A DNA stretch of 30,379 nucleotides from NCBI GenBank assembly GCA_910586355.1, contig CAJUHJ010000016.1:36892-67270 (forward strand), read 5' to 3'. Numbering within the stretch: position 1 is the stretch's first letter; each line of letters starts with the position of its first letter. Origin of the DNA: an uncultured Lachnospiraceae bacterium. GTDB lineage: Bacteria; Bacillota; Clostridia; Lachnospirales; Lachnospiraceae. Under the pieces are notes generated by a model, which made no database searches, was not told where the DNA came from, and was given only the letters and a program-made list of their open reading frames with translations. A program made the position numbers and the translations under genes. Shown here one piece after another: positions 13,332 through 21,090 of the stretch.

Positions 13332-13358
13332 TATACCACAGCTGTTACTAAAATTCAA
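13330..13358 (-). promoter_or_regulatory. Sigma-A promoter of the 45-aa membrane protein
   Basis: Minus-strand TTGAAT (13353-13358) is 17 bp from TATACT (13330-13335), with an extended TGG. Confidence 0.75.
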
Positions 13359-13375
13359 TTAGAATTATACATTTT

Positions 13376-14032
13376 TTACGTCGCTTCCTGCTCTTCTTTT
13401 GCTTTTCCAACTATTTCATTCAAACTTAGCATTTTGGCGTCCAGCATAGAGATAATTCCCGAACACTCCCGCAGTTCCCTGCTGATATAATCCGGCGCAT
13501 TGCCTTCAAATTTATAATATATTTTATGTTCTAAACTTGCCCAAAAATCCATCGCAATTGTACGTATTTGTATTTCTACCTTTGTATCAATCACCCGGTC
13601 TGATAAAAAAATCGGAATCGTAACCAGCATATGATAACTCTTATAGCCGCTTCTTTTCGGGTGTTTGATATAATCTTTTACGGAAACTACCGTCAAATCA
13701 TTCTGCCTTCCTATCATCTCAGCCATTCGGTATATATCTGAAATAAAAGAACATACGATACGGATTCCTGCAATATCATTGACATATTCTGTCATATTCG
13801 AAATTGTGCTCTCACAACCGTAACGCTTTAACTTTTTTACAATACTCTCCGGCGCTTTAATCCTGGATTTGATATATTCTATTGGATTATACTGATGAAC
13901 ATGCTGAAATTCATCATTTAATATTTCCAACTTCGTTCCTACTTCTTTTAATGCGCTATTATATATCAGCATAACAGTTTTCCAACCATCCACATCTTCG
14001 CCAATCCCCAATGTCCGGGTCCGTTGATTCAT
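13376..14032 (-). CDS. Small alarmone synthetase, RelA/SpoT-type GTP pyrophosphokinase
   Basis: This enzyme makes (p)ppGpp from ATP and GTP or GDP, feeding the stringent response. It has 218 aa, the size of RelQ/RelP single-domain synthetases, with no hydrolase or regulatory domain. Visible motifs are IKSRIKAPESIVKKL (substrate loop), DIAGIRIVC, the RSGYKSYH loop that binds GTP, and VEIQIRTIAMDFWASLEHKI. The ATG at 14032 follows GGGAGG by eight bases. An upstream GTG extends the frame by ten codons without a site. It sits behind a TATAAT-type promoter. RelQ versus RelP cannot be decided by eye. Confidence 0.93.
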   Translation of the reverse strand: MNQRTRTLGIGEDVDGWKTVMLIYNSALKEVGTKLEILNDEFQHVHQYNPIEYIKSRIKAPESIVKKLKRYGCESTISNMTEYVNDIAGIRIVCSFISDIYRMAEMIGRQNDLTVVSVKDYIKHPKRSGYKSYHMLVTIPIFLSDRVIDTKVEIQIRTIAMDFWASLEHKIYYKFEGNAPDYISRELRECSGIISMLDAKMLSLNEIVGKAKEEQEAT

Positions 14033-14093
14033 TGCTAAAACCTCCCAAATTGATTCTGACACGCTATATGAATATCAGAAATCTATTCTTTAT

Positions 14094-14122
14094 ATTATAG
14101 CACATTTTGTAAATATTTTGTC
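14094..14122 (-). promoter_or_regulatory. Promoter of the alarmone synthetase gene
   Basis: A perfect TATAAT (14094-14099, minus) has an extended TGC. The -35 is weak (GACAAA at a 17-bp spacing), so the extended -10 probably carries recognition. Confidence 0.6.
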
Positions 14123-14170
14123 GTATTTTGGAATAAATTCACAAATTCTTAATAGTTCTATTCGTAAATT

Positions 14171-14437
14171 CTAACCTTCTTCGATTACCTGTATTTCTAA
14201 ATAATCAAATTCAATTTCTTCAATAAAATTGTCCTGTAAAAATCTGGTTTTTGCATGACGCTTAAAATCATTGACATTTGCCTTAAGCCAAATCGGTTTT
14301 CCCAAATCAAACGCAATGCATACGTCATCTAATGCCTGAAAAATTTTATGTGTTCTGGTATCTTTAGAATCGTTTTCTATTGTCGTATCTTTTAAAAGAC
14401 AATTTTCTTTTATCAGTTTTGCCCACAATCGAAACAT
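14171..14437 (-). CDS. Hypothetical protein (88 aa) downstream of RNA methyltransferase
   Basis: I do not recognise a named family. The soluble protein starts MFRLWAKLIKENCLL and has mixed alpha/beta texture. It contains HKIFQALDDVCIAFDLGKPIWL and ends in an acidic tail. The ATG at 14437 is well supported by AAGGAG; an ATG 33 bases upstream lacks a site and overlaps the RNA methyltransferase. The spacing of only four bases after that gene's stop implies co-transcription. The conserved-looking FDLGKPIWL core suggests a small widespread Firmicutes family of unknown role. Confidence 0.75.
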   Translation of the reverse strand: MFRLWAKLIKENCLLKDTTIENDSKDTRTHKIFQALDDVCIAFDLGKPIWLKANVNDFKRHAKTRFLQDNFIEEIEFDYLEIQVIEEG

Positions 14438-14441
14438 TGGC

Positions 14442-15218
14442 CTATCTCCTTCTCTGCCTGTTTGCTTCATACATTAACACTGCTGCCGCCACAGCCGCAT
14501 TTAAAGATTCCGTCTTCCCTGCCATTGGAATTTGAATCCATTCATCTGCAAAAGCAGCTGTTTTCTCTGTAAGTCCGTTTCCTTCATTTCCAATTAAAAA
14601 CCCGCACGTACCTTTATAATCCATTTCATCATACAGACTGCCGCCGCCTAAATGAGCCGCATATAACTTTACTTTTTTCTGTTTTATTTCATTTAAAAAC
14701 TCCCTAAAATCTTCGACGGTTAAAAAGGGAATTCGATATATGCTCCCCATCGTCCCGCGTATCGTTTTTGGGTTGTAAATGTCCACAGTCGTCTTATCTG
14801 CAATCACAGCCGTAATACCCGCAGCTTCTGCCGTACGAAGCATTGTCCCTAAATTTCCCGGATCCTGAATCCCTTCCAGCAATAAAAAACAGCCGTTTTT
14901 AGAATTCATAATATCCATCCTATTCCATTTCGGAATCATAGAAACTGTCAATACACCTTGAGGCGTGACCGTATCGCTGACTGTACGAAACACCGAATCT
15001 GAAAGAATTTCATACTCTAATCCATGGAGTTCTTTCAGATTGCCATCATCTTCTAAATAAGATTCTGAAACGTATATTTTGTGTATCCATTCCCGCGGCG
15101 CTTCGTTTAACATTTTTTTGCCTTCAGTGATAAATAACCCCTGACGAAAACGTTCTTTGGATTTTTTATTCAATAAAGCCAGATTCTTTACCTGAGGATT
15201 TGATGTACTTGTTATCAT
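14442..15218 (-). CDS. TrmH/SpoU-family RNA 2'-O-methyltransferase
   Basis: This SAM-dependent enzyme methylates a ribose 2'-OH in rRNA or tRNA. It has 258 aa. An N-terminal L30e-like substrate-binding domain (NPQVKNLALLNKKSKER then GLFITEGKKM) is followed by a SPOUT methyltransferase domain. The knot motifs are LEGIQDPGNLGTMLRTAEA, FLIGNEGNGL and the closing IPMAGKTESLNAAVAAAVL, where Asn and Ser are conserved. The ATG at 15218 follows GGGAG by five bases; an in-frame ATG 12 bases upstream is less well placed. The target nucleotide cannot be told. It has a strong promoter and shares a transcript with the 88-aa gene. Confidence 0.95.
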   Translation of the reverse strand: MITSTSNPQVKNLALLNKKSKERFRQGLFITEGKKMLNEAPREWIHKIYVSESYLEDDGNLKELHGLEYEILSDSVFRTVSDTVTPQGVLTVSMIPKWNRMDIMNSKNGCFLLLEGIQDPGNLGTMLRTAEAAGITAVIADKTTVDIYNPKTIRGTMGSIYRIPFLTVEDFREFLNEIKQKKVKLYAAHLGGGSLYDEMDYKGTCGFLIGNEGNGLTEKTAAFADEWIQIPMAGKTESLNAAVAAAVLMYEANRQRRR

Positions 15219-15253
15219 AAATACTCCCATCTTTTCATTTCAATCATTCCTCT

Positions 15254-15282
15254 ATTATAACAACGAATCTATGCTTTTACAA
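15254..15282 (-). promoter_or_regulatory. Sigma-A promoter of the RNA methyltransferase gene
   Basis: Minus-strand TTGTAA (15277-15282) is 17 bp from a perfect TATAAT (15254-15259) with an extended TGT. Confidence 0.8.
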
Positions 15283-15289
15283 ACTATTT

Positions 15290-15339
15290 TAACAAAACAA
15301 AGACGGAATACGAAACACCATGCTTCGTACTCCGTCTTT
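15290..15339 (-). terminator. Terminator of the spore protein gene
   Basis: On the minus strand AAAGACGGAGTACGAA pairs with TTCGTATTCCGTCTTT (15324-15339 with 15299-15314) using one G.U pair, then GTTTTGTT follows. The 16-bp stem has an A.C mismatch on the plus strand, so it fits the minus-strand gene, although a T-run also follows on the plus strand. Confidence 0.85.
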
Positions 15340-15374
15340 TTCAGTTACATCCGCTATTTTGAGTGTCTAAATAA

Positions 15375-15587
15375 TTATTTAGAAGCGGACATTTTCTCTT
15401 CCTGGCTACGGATCATTTTACGAACCATCTCTCCGCCAATGGAGCCTGCCTGTGCAGAAGTAAGGTCGCCGTTATAACCTTCCTTTAAAGGAACGCCAAT
15501 TTCAGAAGCTACTTCCTGTTTAAAACGGTTTAATGCCTCTTTTGCTTCAGGTACCTCAACTCTATTTGTTCTGTTAGAACTTGCCAT
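15375..15587 (-). CDS. Small acid-soluble spore protein, alpha/beta type
   Basis: This 70-aa DNA-binding protein coats and protects the spore chromosome from UV and heat and is an amino-acid store at germination. The family blocks are EALNRFKQEVASEIGV, which contains the GPR protease site after the Glu of SEIG, and LTSAQAGSIGGEMVRKMI. The ATG follows GGAGGTG. The promoter fits forespore sigma-G rather than sigma-A, as expected. The leader holds two perfect hairpins. It shows that the organism belongs to a sporulating lineage. Several paralogs usually exist elsewhere in the genome. Confidence 0.96.
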   Translation of the reverse strand: MASSNRTNRVEVPEAKEALNRFKQEVASEIGVPLKEGYNGDLTSAQAGSIGGEMVRKMIRSQEEKMSASK

Positions 15588-15607
15588 GGTAATACACCTC
15601 CATAGTT

Positions 15608-15660
15608 TTTCTCCGGCTGCGCCGGTTTTTGTTTGCGGATAAACGTTGTTTTGTTTATCC
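15608..15660 (-). promoter_or_regulatory. Double-hairpin leader of the spore protein mRNA
   Basis: On the minus strand GGATAAAC-AAAACAAC-GTTTATCC and then CCGGC-GCA-GCCGG are two perfect stems between promoter and ribosome-binding site. Stabilising structures at mRNA 5' ends suit long-lived forespore transcripts. Read on the plus strand, the second one is followed by TTTTTGTTT and could also stop transcription toward the DJ-1-like gene. Confidence 0.6.
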
Positions 15661-15666
15661 TGAGAA

Positions 15667-15695
15667 TAGTATGGTACTAAAACAAAATTTTATGT
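15667..15695 (-). promoter_or_regulatory. Sigma-G-type promoter of the spore protein gene
   Basis: Minus-strand CATACTA (15667-15673) matches the CATnnTA -10 of sigma-G. ACATA (15691-15695), 17 bp upstream, matches four of five bases of the -35. No sigma-A pair is better. Confidence 0.65.
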
Positions 15696-15766
15696 TTGGA
15701 AAGTTCAACCATGGATTTTTTTGTTATTTTGTGTTATTGTAATATCAAAAATATTAGGAGGTTTCT

Positions 15767-16315
15767 ATGAGCAAAACAGCTATTTTTATGGCAGACGGAT
15801 GTGAAGAAATTGAAGGCCTGACGGTGGTTGACATCCTCCGCCGTACCGGCCTTGAAATTGAAATGATATCAATAAACGGGACAACTTCTGTAACAGGTTC
15901 CCATGGAATTACATTTCTAACAGACGCTGTATTTGAAACAGTTCATTTTGATGATTTTGACGCCATTGTACTTCCAGGAGGAATGCCCGGCACTTTAAAA
16001 CTTGGCGAGCATGAAGGGGTCAATCAGTTGATTCAGCAATTTGCTTCAGAAGGCAAATTAATCTGTGCTATATGCGCAGCACCATCTGTACTTGGCGCCG
16101 CCGGGATATTGAAAAACCGCCGCGCTGTCTGTCACCCTGGATTTGAAGACAAACTGACTGGAGCTATTACCTCAGAAGACTCTGTTATTACAGACGGCAA
16201 TATTATCACCAGCCGCGGCATGGGTACCGCCATTGACTTTGCTCTTGCCATTCTGCGATATTTAAAAGATGATGCTGCTGTTGCCGACTTAAAACAAAAG
16301 CTCGTCTATCGTTAG
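15767..16315 (+). CDS. DJ-1/PfpI family protein
   Basis: This 182-aa protein has the flavodoxin-like fold of DJ-1, YajL and YhbO. The nucleophilic Cys103 lies in AICAAPSVLG and the partner Glu16 in GCEEIEG, both at the positions of the human DJ-1 pair, and a PGGMPG loop is at 70-75. Members are linked to oxidative-stress sensing, chaperone or glyoxalase-like repair activities; which applies here cannot be decided. The ATG follows TTAGGAGG. The CYTH gene starts nine bases after its stop, so the two are co-transcribed. Confidence 0.93.
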   Translation: MSKTAIFMADGCEEIEGLTVVDILRRTGLEIEMISINGTTSVTGSHGITFLTDAVFETVHFDDFDAIVLPGGMPGTLKLGEHEGVNQLIQQFASEGKLICAICAAPSVLGAAGILKNRRAVCHPGFEDKLTGAITSEDSVITDGNIITSRGMGTAIDFALAILRYLKDDAAVADLKQKLVYR

Positions 16316-16324
16316 GAAGAGTTT

Positions 16325-16783
16325 ATGGAAATAGAACGAAAATATTTAATCCACAAACTTCCAGAGGACTACGACGCTTATCCACACCATGAGATTGAAC
16401 AGGGATATTTATGTACCAATCCAGTCGTACGCATACGCAAATCAGATGAGTCATACACCCTGACTTATAAAGGACGCGGATTGATGGTGCGGGAAGAATA
16501 CAATCTTCCTCTTACAAAAGAAGCCTATCTGCACCTACGGCAAAAAACGGATGGAAATTTAATCCATAAAATACGCTACAATATCCCCTATCTGGACAAC
16601 TATATCATTGAATTGGATATTTTTTTAGATTCTCTGGCGCCGCTTATCTTAGCGGAAGTAGAATTTCCTACAAAAAAAGAGGCCAAACATTTTATTCCAC
16701 CTAATTGGTTTGGGGAAGATGTCACCTTTTCTTCCAGGTACCACAACAGCACATTAAGCCAAATAAAGCAGACGGAAGCATAA
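16325..16783 (+). CDS. CYTH domain protein (triphosphate tunnel metalloenzyme)
   Basis: This is a 152-aa single-domain member. The diagnostic ExExK motif is at the very start (Glu2, Glu4, Lys6). The basic tunnel strands RIRK and YTLTYKGRG follow, then EEYNLPL, and finally the acidic ELDIF and AEVEF strands that bind metal. These enzymes bind and hydrolyse inorganic triphosphate or adenylyl compounds inside a beta-barrel. An AGGAAGAG site precedes the ATG. It is paired with the DJ-1-like gene in one transcript and ends at a shared bidirectional terminator. Confidence 0.93.
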   Translation: MEIERKYLIHKLPEDYDAYPHHEIEQGYLCTNPVVRIRKSDESYTLTYKGRGLMVREEYNLPLTKEAYLHLRQKTDGNLIHKIRYNIPYLDNYIIELDIFLDSLAPLILAEVEFPTKKEAKHFIPPNWFGEDVTFSSRYHNSTLSQIKQTEA

Positions 16784-16801
16784 ATCCGTCTGCTTTCTAT
16801 T
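16765..16801. terminator. Bidirectional terminator between CYTH and DUF1653 genes
   Basis: AAAGCAGACGGA pairs perfectly with TCCGTCTGCTTT (16765-16776 with 16785-16796, loop of 8). CTATTATCG follows on the plus strand and ATTTGGCTT on the minus strand. The two convergent genes both end here. Confidence 0.85.
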
Positions 16802-17327
16802 ATCGTTTAAAACGATTACTTTCATATTTCTGCATTGTCCGGACACTATTTAAAAGCTGCTGATAACGACTGTCCGTATCCCCTTCCGGTATCACAAGAT
16901 CTAATACTACGGCAAAATCATCAATCAGCCTGTCTGTAATAGAATTTCTCAATGACTTTAAAATCTGATACTTCTCTTCTAACGTATCCGTATCTAAAAA
17001 TTCCAGTAAAATAGGATTTGCCTGTTCTTCCTCGGAATCTGTCTCTTCCCAAGAGGCGCCTGTATCCCGGTCTCTTTTCTGTGTTTCCGGTATCCGTTCT
17101 ACATATTCAAAAAGGTAATTCTGTTCTGCTTTTGGAAATTTCTCTTTATCCAATTCCCCCATAAACAACTCGAGCGGCATAACGAAGCACTCAAATTCTC
17201 CATAAAGCGCCTGATATACTACCATTTTTTGTCTTGTCTTTGCATCAATTGCAACGCAAAGAATTTGGTAGGGCTTATGTTCGAAATGTATATATTTTTC
17301 ACCTGGTCTTGGAATATGCCTATCCAT
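16800..17327 (-). CDS. DUF1653 domain protein
   Basis: The 175-aa protein has an N-terminal DUF1653 domain. PGEKYIHFEHKPYQILCVA at 6-24, VVYQALYGEFECFVMPLELFM at 36-56 and FEYVERI match the family blocks (P-G-Y-x-H-F, then V-Y-x-A-L-Y-G). The domain is small, all-beta and of unknown function. The acidic C-terminal 90 residues are extra. The start is uncertain between ATG 17327, favoured by the AAGTGA spacing, and an in-frame GTG at 17336. It lies 46 bases after yvyF and is probably the last gene of that transcript. Confidence 0.88.
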   Translation of the reverse strand: MDRHIPRPGEKYIHFEHKPYQILCVAIDAKTRQKMVVYQALYGEFECFVMPLELFMGELDKEKFPKAEQNYLFEYVERIPETQKRDRDTGASWEETDSEEEQANPILLEFLDTDTLEEKYQILKSLRNSITDRLIDDFAVVLDLVIPEGDTDSRYQQLLNSVRTMQKYESNRFKR

Positions 17328-17373
17328 GTCATTCACTTCTTTCTAAGCTAATTATAAACAGCTTACAAGTCCT

Positions 17374-17790
17374 TTATTCCTTATCCTTATCCAAAAAACG
17401 CATACGGTCTTTATCTCTTTTATTTGAACTGGTTTGCACTGGAGCTGCCGGCATTGCATACATCTCTTTTAAATTATTCGCCATATTATTTTTGCATTTA
17501 GAACAAAACCGTCCTGTACGAATCATGGCGCCGCAACTTTCACATTCAATACCAACGGGCGATTTATCTGAAAACGTCAAACGTTCTTCACGTATCCACT
17601 GTTTGAGCTGCTTTACCGAAACGTCATTATCCTCTGAAATCTGCTGTATTGACGCCGAATCATATTCTCTGATATAGTCTCTTACTTGAATAAATTTTTC
17701 TTCCAGCTTTTTCTTACAAGCCGGACAAATTGGCATTCCCGACAAATAATTAAATAGCCTGCCACAAGTTTTACAGGTTTTCACATCCAT
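17374..17790 (-). CDS. yvyF: YvyF-like flagellar-region zinc-ribbon protein
   Basis: This 138-aa protein has two zinc-ribbon pairs: CKTCGRLF with CPACKKK (residues 6-26), and CESCGAMI with CSKCKNN (about 83-101). Between them is a helix-turn-helix-like segment, ASIQQISEDNDVSVKQLKQWI. This matches the flagellar-region protein YvyF/TIGR03826, found beside comFC and flgM in Bacillus. Its precise role is not settled; a regulator of flagellar gene expression is often suggested. The ATG follows TAGGAGG. It lies 156 bases after comFC, with a near-palindrome at 17828-17843 in the gap. Confidence 0.9.
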   Translation of the reverse strand: MDVKTCKTCGRLFNYLSGMPICPACKKKLEEKFIQVRDYIREYDSASIQQISEDNDVSVKQLKQWIREERLTFSDKSPVGIECESCGAMIRTGRFCSKCKNNMANNLKEMYAMPAAPVQTSSNKRDKDRMRFLDKDKE

Positions 17791-17827
17791 TGTACATTCC
17801 TCCTAATTGTCTTACTCTATACAAAAT

Positions 17828-17843
17828 GCAGTATCTATACTAC
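17828..17843. promoter_or_regulatory. Near-perfect palindrome upstream of yvyF
   Basis: GCAGTATCTATACTAC is a 16-bp inverted repeat with two 7-base arms, one G.T pair and a 2-base centre. It is 38 bases before the yvyF start, in a position that suits an operator or a small mRNA hairpin. No clear sigma-D flagellar promoter is visible nearby. Confidence 0.4.
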
Positions 17844-17946
17844 ATCTTTAACACAAACAATAAGATATATTTGATTGTACAATATTTCTAACAGATTTAA
17901 AAGTCTTTTTCAAATTATTTTAAGAAATGTTTCTATAAATTTGTAC

Positions 17947-18699
17947 TTATGAAACAACGTCTCCTCCAATCCCCACACAACATGTAAAAACCTGCGAAAC
18001 ACCGGATTCCAACAAGGCTTTTGCCGCTGCATCCAATGTACTTCCCGTCGTATAAATATCATCCACAAGCAGCACAATATCTCCGCTTACTTTGTTCTGT
18101 TTTGCACAAAAAGCATGTTTCAAATTTTGTTTTCGCTCTGCATTGCTTAATGTTTTCTGTGGTTTTGTATCCCGAATACGAACAAGAGCCTTTTTATCTA
18201 CCGGAAGATTCAGAATTCTGCCCAATTCTTCTGCCAAAACTGCCGCCTGATTAAATCCACGCTTTCTGTGTCTATTCTTATGAAGCGGAACTGGAACAAT
18301 AACCTGAATCTTTTTACTTTGTATCCATGCCCCATGCCGTCCGGCAATTTCTCTGGCATATATTCCTGCATACTCTCTTTTATTCTGATACTTAAACCGA
18401 TAAAGTGATTCTTTTACTTCTTTCCCATATACCCATAACGCTCTTCCCTGTGTAAAATTGTGTGTTTTCTTACCGCAGTCACTACAAAATTCTTTTCTTG
18501 CATCTGAAATCGGTTTTCCACATTTCATACAAAATGGTTCCGATATGAAATTCAGTTTCTTTCTGCATTGCGGGCAGATTCCATCTTTGGGAAGCGCCAC
18601 TTTATCACAAACAGGACAATGAGGCGGATACAGCAAATCTAATATAAAACGATCTGCCAAAAGAATCTTCTGATAGACTTTTTCTAAGTTTTTTTTCAA
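17947..18699 (-). CDS. comFC: ComFC-family phosphoribosyltransferase-like protein
   Basis: This 250-aa protein belongs to the ComF/GntX family, needed for DNA uptake in transformable species. An N-terminal double zinc finger (CPVCDK, CPQCRKK, CMKCGKP, CSDCGKK; about residues 28-75) precedes a type I phosphoribosyltransferase fold. The PRPP loop is VLLVDDIYTTGSTL near 210-223 and the RKRGFNQA block is also present. The start is a TTG at 18699, five bases after the recD2 stop; no ATG or GTG in frame is better. Tight spacing implies recD2-comFC co-transcription. No comFA helicase gene is present, so the competence link may be ancestral. Confidence 0.93.
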   Translation of the reverse strand: MKKNLEKVYQKILLADRFILDLLYPPHCPVCDKVALPKDGICPQCRKKLNFISEPFCMKCGKPISDARKEFCSDCGKKTHNFTQGRALWVYGKEVKESLYRFKYQNKREYAGIYAREIAGRHGAWIQSKKIQVIVPVPLHKNRHRKRGFNQAAVLAEELGRILNLPVDKKALVRIRDTKPQKTLSNAERKQNLKHAFCAKQNKVSGDIVLLVDDIYTTGSTLDAAAKALLESGVSQVFTCCVGIGGDVVS

Positions 18700-18703
18700 A
18701 CTT

Positions 18704-20899
18704 TCACATAGTTCCTTTCTTTATTTCTTCTAAAAGTCCGGAATAGCGTTTTTGCTGTGTCGTGTTTTGTATCATGCTGTAAAATGTACTTTCATCTCCA
18801 ACAATCGTTACACATTTTCTCGCTCTTGTCACTGCCGTATAAAGCAAATTCCGGTTCATCAGCATTTTAGGGCCGCTTAATAATGGAATCACAACTGCCG
18901 GATATTCGCAGCCCTGCGATTTATGAATTGTAATTGCATAAGCAAGTTCTATTTCTTCTAAATTTTTTAAGGAATATTCCACAACGCGCGACTCATCAAA
19001 TTCTACCAACATTGTTTCTGCATATTCATTGATTTCCCGGATAATTCCCATATCTCCGTTAAATATGCCTACTCCTTTTTCTATTGCAATTCCATATTTG
19101 CTGCGGATTTCCCATTCAATCTGATAATTATTTTTTGTCTGCATAATTTTATCACCCTCACGGAAAATCCGGCCGCCCTGCTCTTTTTCTTTTTTTTCAT
19201 CAGAAGCCGGATTCAAATATTGCTGCAAAATATGGTTCAAACGCTCGACGCCAAGAAGCCCCTTTTTCATTGGCGTTAGGACTTGTATCTCAAATGGCGA
19301 TGCATCTACAAATTTTGGAAGTTTTTGCGCCACCAACTGAATTACTACGTTAATAATCGTATCTGCTTCATAGCGCTTCAAAAAAAAGAAATCCATACTT
19401 TTATTATCCAAAGATACTTCTCTTCCAGCATTGATTTTATGTGCGTTTAGAACAATATCGCTTTTTGCAGCCTGGCGAAAAATTTTTTCCAGTTTCACCA
19501 TCGGAAATACGTTCGAAATAATGATGTCTTTGAGCACACTCCCCGGCCCAACACTGGGAAGCTGATTGACATCTCCTACTAAAATCAATCGTGTACCTGG
19601 TGTAATTGCCTTTAGCAGAGCATACATCAAACTAATATCCACCATAGATACCTCGTCAATAATCACAACATCAGCTTCCAAAGGATATTCTTCATTTCGG
19701 TTAAAGCGTACTTTCTCTTCTAATCCGCCGCCAATTTCTAACATTCTGTGAATCGTCCTTGCTTCATATCCGGTAGCATCGCTCATTCTCTTTGCCGCTC
19801 TTCCCGTAGGCGCCGCCAAAAAAATATCCATACCTTCCAGCTCAAAATAATGAATAATTGCATTGATTGTCGTCGTTTTTCCAGTTCCCGGCCCTCCGGT
19901 AACAATAAATAACCCGCTTTTGACTGCCTCTTTGACTGCAAGCATCTGTTTCTCATCCGGCTCGATTCCACTGTTCCTCTCAATTTGCTGTATACGTTGT
20001 CCAATAACGTCTTCTGAGACATCATATGTTATATTCAAATTCCAAAGCATTGCAGCAACTGACATTTCCATATAATAATAGGAGGCAGAATAAATGCGTT
20101 CTCCCTTTACCATAATTTTCTTTTCAATCGCAAGGTCCATATAATATTTATCAATATAAGAGGTTTCTACTCCCAGCAGATTTGCGGTCTTTGCTGTCAA
20201 TTCATCTTTGGGCAGATAAGTGTGCCCGTCAGAAGCCGCTAAAAGCAGGCAGTATAAAATACCGCTTTGAATTCTAAAATCATCATCTGCTTTAATCCCA
20301 ACTTTCGCTGCAATTTCATCTGCAATTTTAAAACCAATCCCCTGCATATCATCAGCCAGCCGATAAGGATTTTCCTTAATAATCTGATAAATATTGTTTT
20401 GATACATTTTATAAATTTTCATAGCCAGATTTAAAGAGATTCCATATTGCTGCAAAAAAATCATTGCATGGCGATAATCTCTCTTTTCTGCAACCTGAGA
20501 AGAAATCTCCATTGCTTTACGCTCGCTAATTCCTTTGATTTCCGTTAAACGTTCTGGCTCATCTTCTATAATACGAAACGTATCTTTTTTAAAACGACGG
20601 ACAATTCTTGCAGCAAGCGCCGAGCCAATCCCTTTCACTGCCCCTGAGCCAAGATAACGCTCCATAGAAATTTCATCCTCCGGCTCACATTCCTTGAATG
20701 TATGAACGAAAAATTGCTTTCCGTATGTGGGATGATTTTTGTATTCGCCTGTCGCCTGAATATTTTCACCCTCGTTTATCATCGGAAAACTGCCTACGCA
20801 GGTCAGTTCCCCTTCCTCTTGCTCTAATTCAAAAACCGTATATCCATTCTCAGAATTTCGAAAAATAATGTGACTCACACAGCCTTTTATTGTTTCCAA
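18704..20899 (-). CDS. recD2: RecD2-type ATP-dependent DNA helicase
   Basis: This superfamily 1B 5'-3' helicase of the RecD2 class works without RecBC in replication-fork and repair processes. As annotated it has 731 aa. An N-terminal OB-like region is followed by tandem helix-hairpin-helix motifs (GIGSALAARI, IKGISERKAMEI, GIGFKIADEI). The helicase core has Walker A GGPGTGKT (335-342), Walker B VVIIDEVSMVD, GDVNQLPSVGPG and a C-terminal AYAITIHKSQG. I place the start at TTG 20899, eight bases after GGAGG; the protein then begins ETIKGCVSHIIFRN as in relatives. A frame to 20977 adds a 26-residue GC-rich extension with no site that suits it. Confidence 0.95.
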   Translation of the reverse strand: METIKGCVSHIIFRNSENGYTVFELEQEEGELTCVGSFPMINEGENIQATGEYKNHPTYGKQFFVHTFKECEPEDEISMERYLGSGAVKGIGSALAARIVRRFKKDTFRIIEDEPERLTEIKGISERKAMEISSQVAEKRDYRHAMIFLQQYGISLNLAMKIYKMYQNNIYQIIKENPYRLADDMQGIGFKIADEIAAKVGIKADDDFRIQSGILYCLLLAASDGHTYLPKDELTAKTANLLGVETSYIDKYYMDLAIEKKIMVKGERIYSASYYYMEMSVAAMLWNLNITYDVSEDVIGQRIQQIERNSGIEPDEKQMLAVKEAVKSGLFIVTGGPGTGKTTTINAIIHYFELEGMDIFLAAPTGRAAKRMSDATGYEARTIHRMLEIGGGLEEKVRFNRNEEYPLEADVVIIDEVSMVDISLMYALLKAITPGTRLILVGDVNQLPSVGPGSVLKDIIISNVFPMVKLEKIFRQAAKSDIVLNAHKINAGREVSLDNKSMDFFFLKRYEADTIINVVIQLVAQKLPKFVDASPFEIQVLTPMKKGLLGVERLNHILQQYLNPASDEKKEKEQGGRIFREGDKIMQTKNNYQIEWEIRSKYGIAIEKGVGIFNGDMGIIREINEYAETMLVEFDESRVVEYSLKNLEEIELAYAITIHKSQGCEYPAVVIPLLSGPKMLMNRNLLYTAVTRARKCVTIVGDESTFYSMIQNTTQQKRYSGLLEEIKKGTM

Positions 20900-20985
20900 A
20901 ATGCCATCCTCCAAAGAATCATGCAGGCAGCCCCACAACAGCATCCCCACCCCCTCATTCTTGAGGAGACGGCACACTTTTCTAT

Positions 20986-21019
20986 GAAATAAAAATATTG
21001 GATGTATCTACATCCAATA
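20986..21019 (-). terminator. Terminator after the flagellar rod-binding gene
   Basis: On the minus strand TATTGGATGTA-GA-TACATCCAATA is a perfect 11-bp stem (21009-21019 with 20996-21006) followed by TTTTTATTTC. It ends the mbl-flhO-flhP-rod-binding transcript. A T-run also follows on the plus strand. Confidence 0.85.
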
Positions 21020-21026
21020 CTTTTTT

Positions 21027-21090
21027 CGGTGTTTACATGGTAATGCTCTTCAAGCATCCCTTTATACCATTCGGTATTTACATGGTAATG
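21027..21090. repeat. Duplicated 19-bp segment at the rod-binding gene 3' end
   Basis: CGGTGTTTACATGGTAATG at 21027-21045 repeats as CGGTATTTACATGGTAATG at 21072-21090, with one difference. The second copy holds the stop codon and last residues of the rod-binding gene. The first lies 33 bases past it, so the gene end seems to have been duplicated. Confidence 0.6.
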
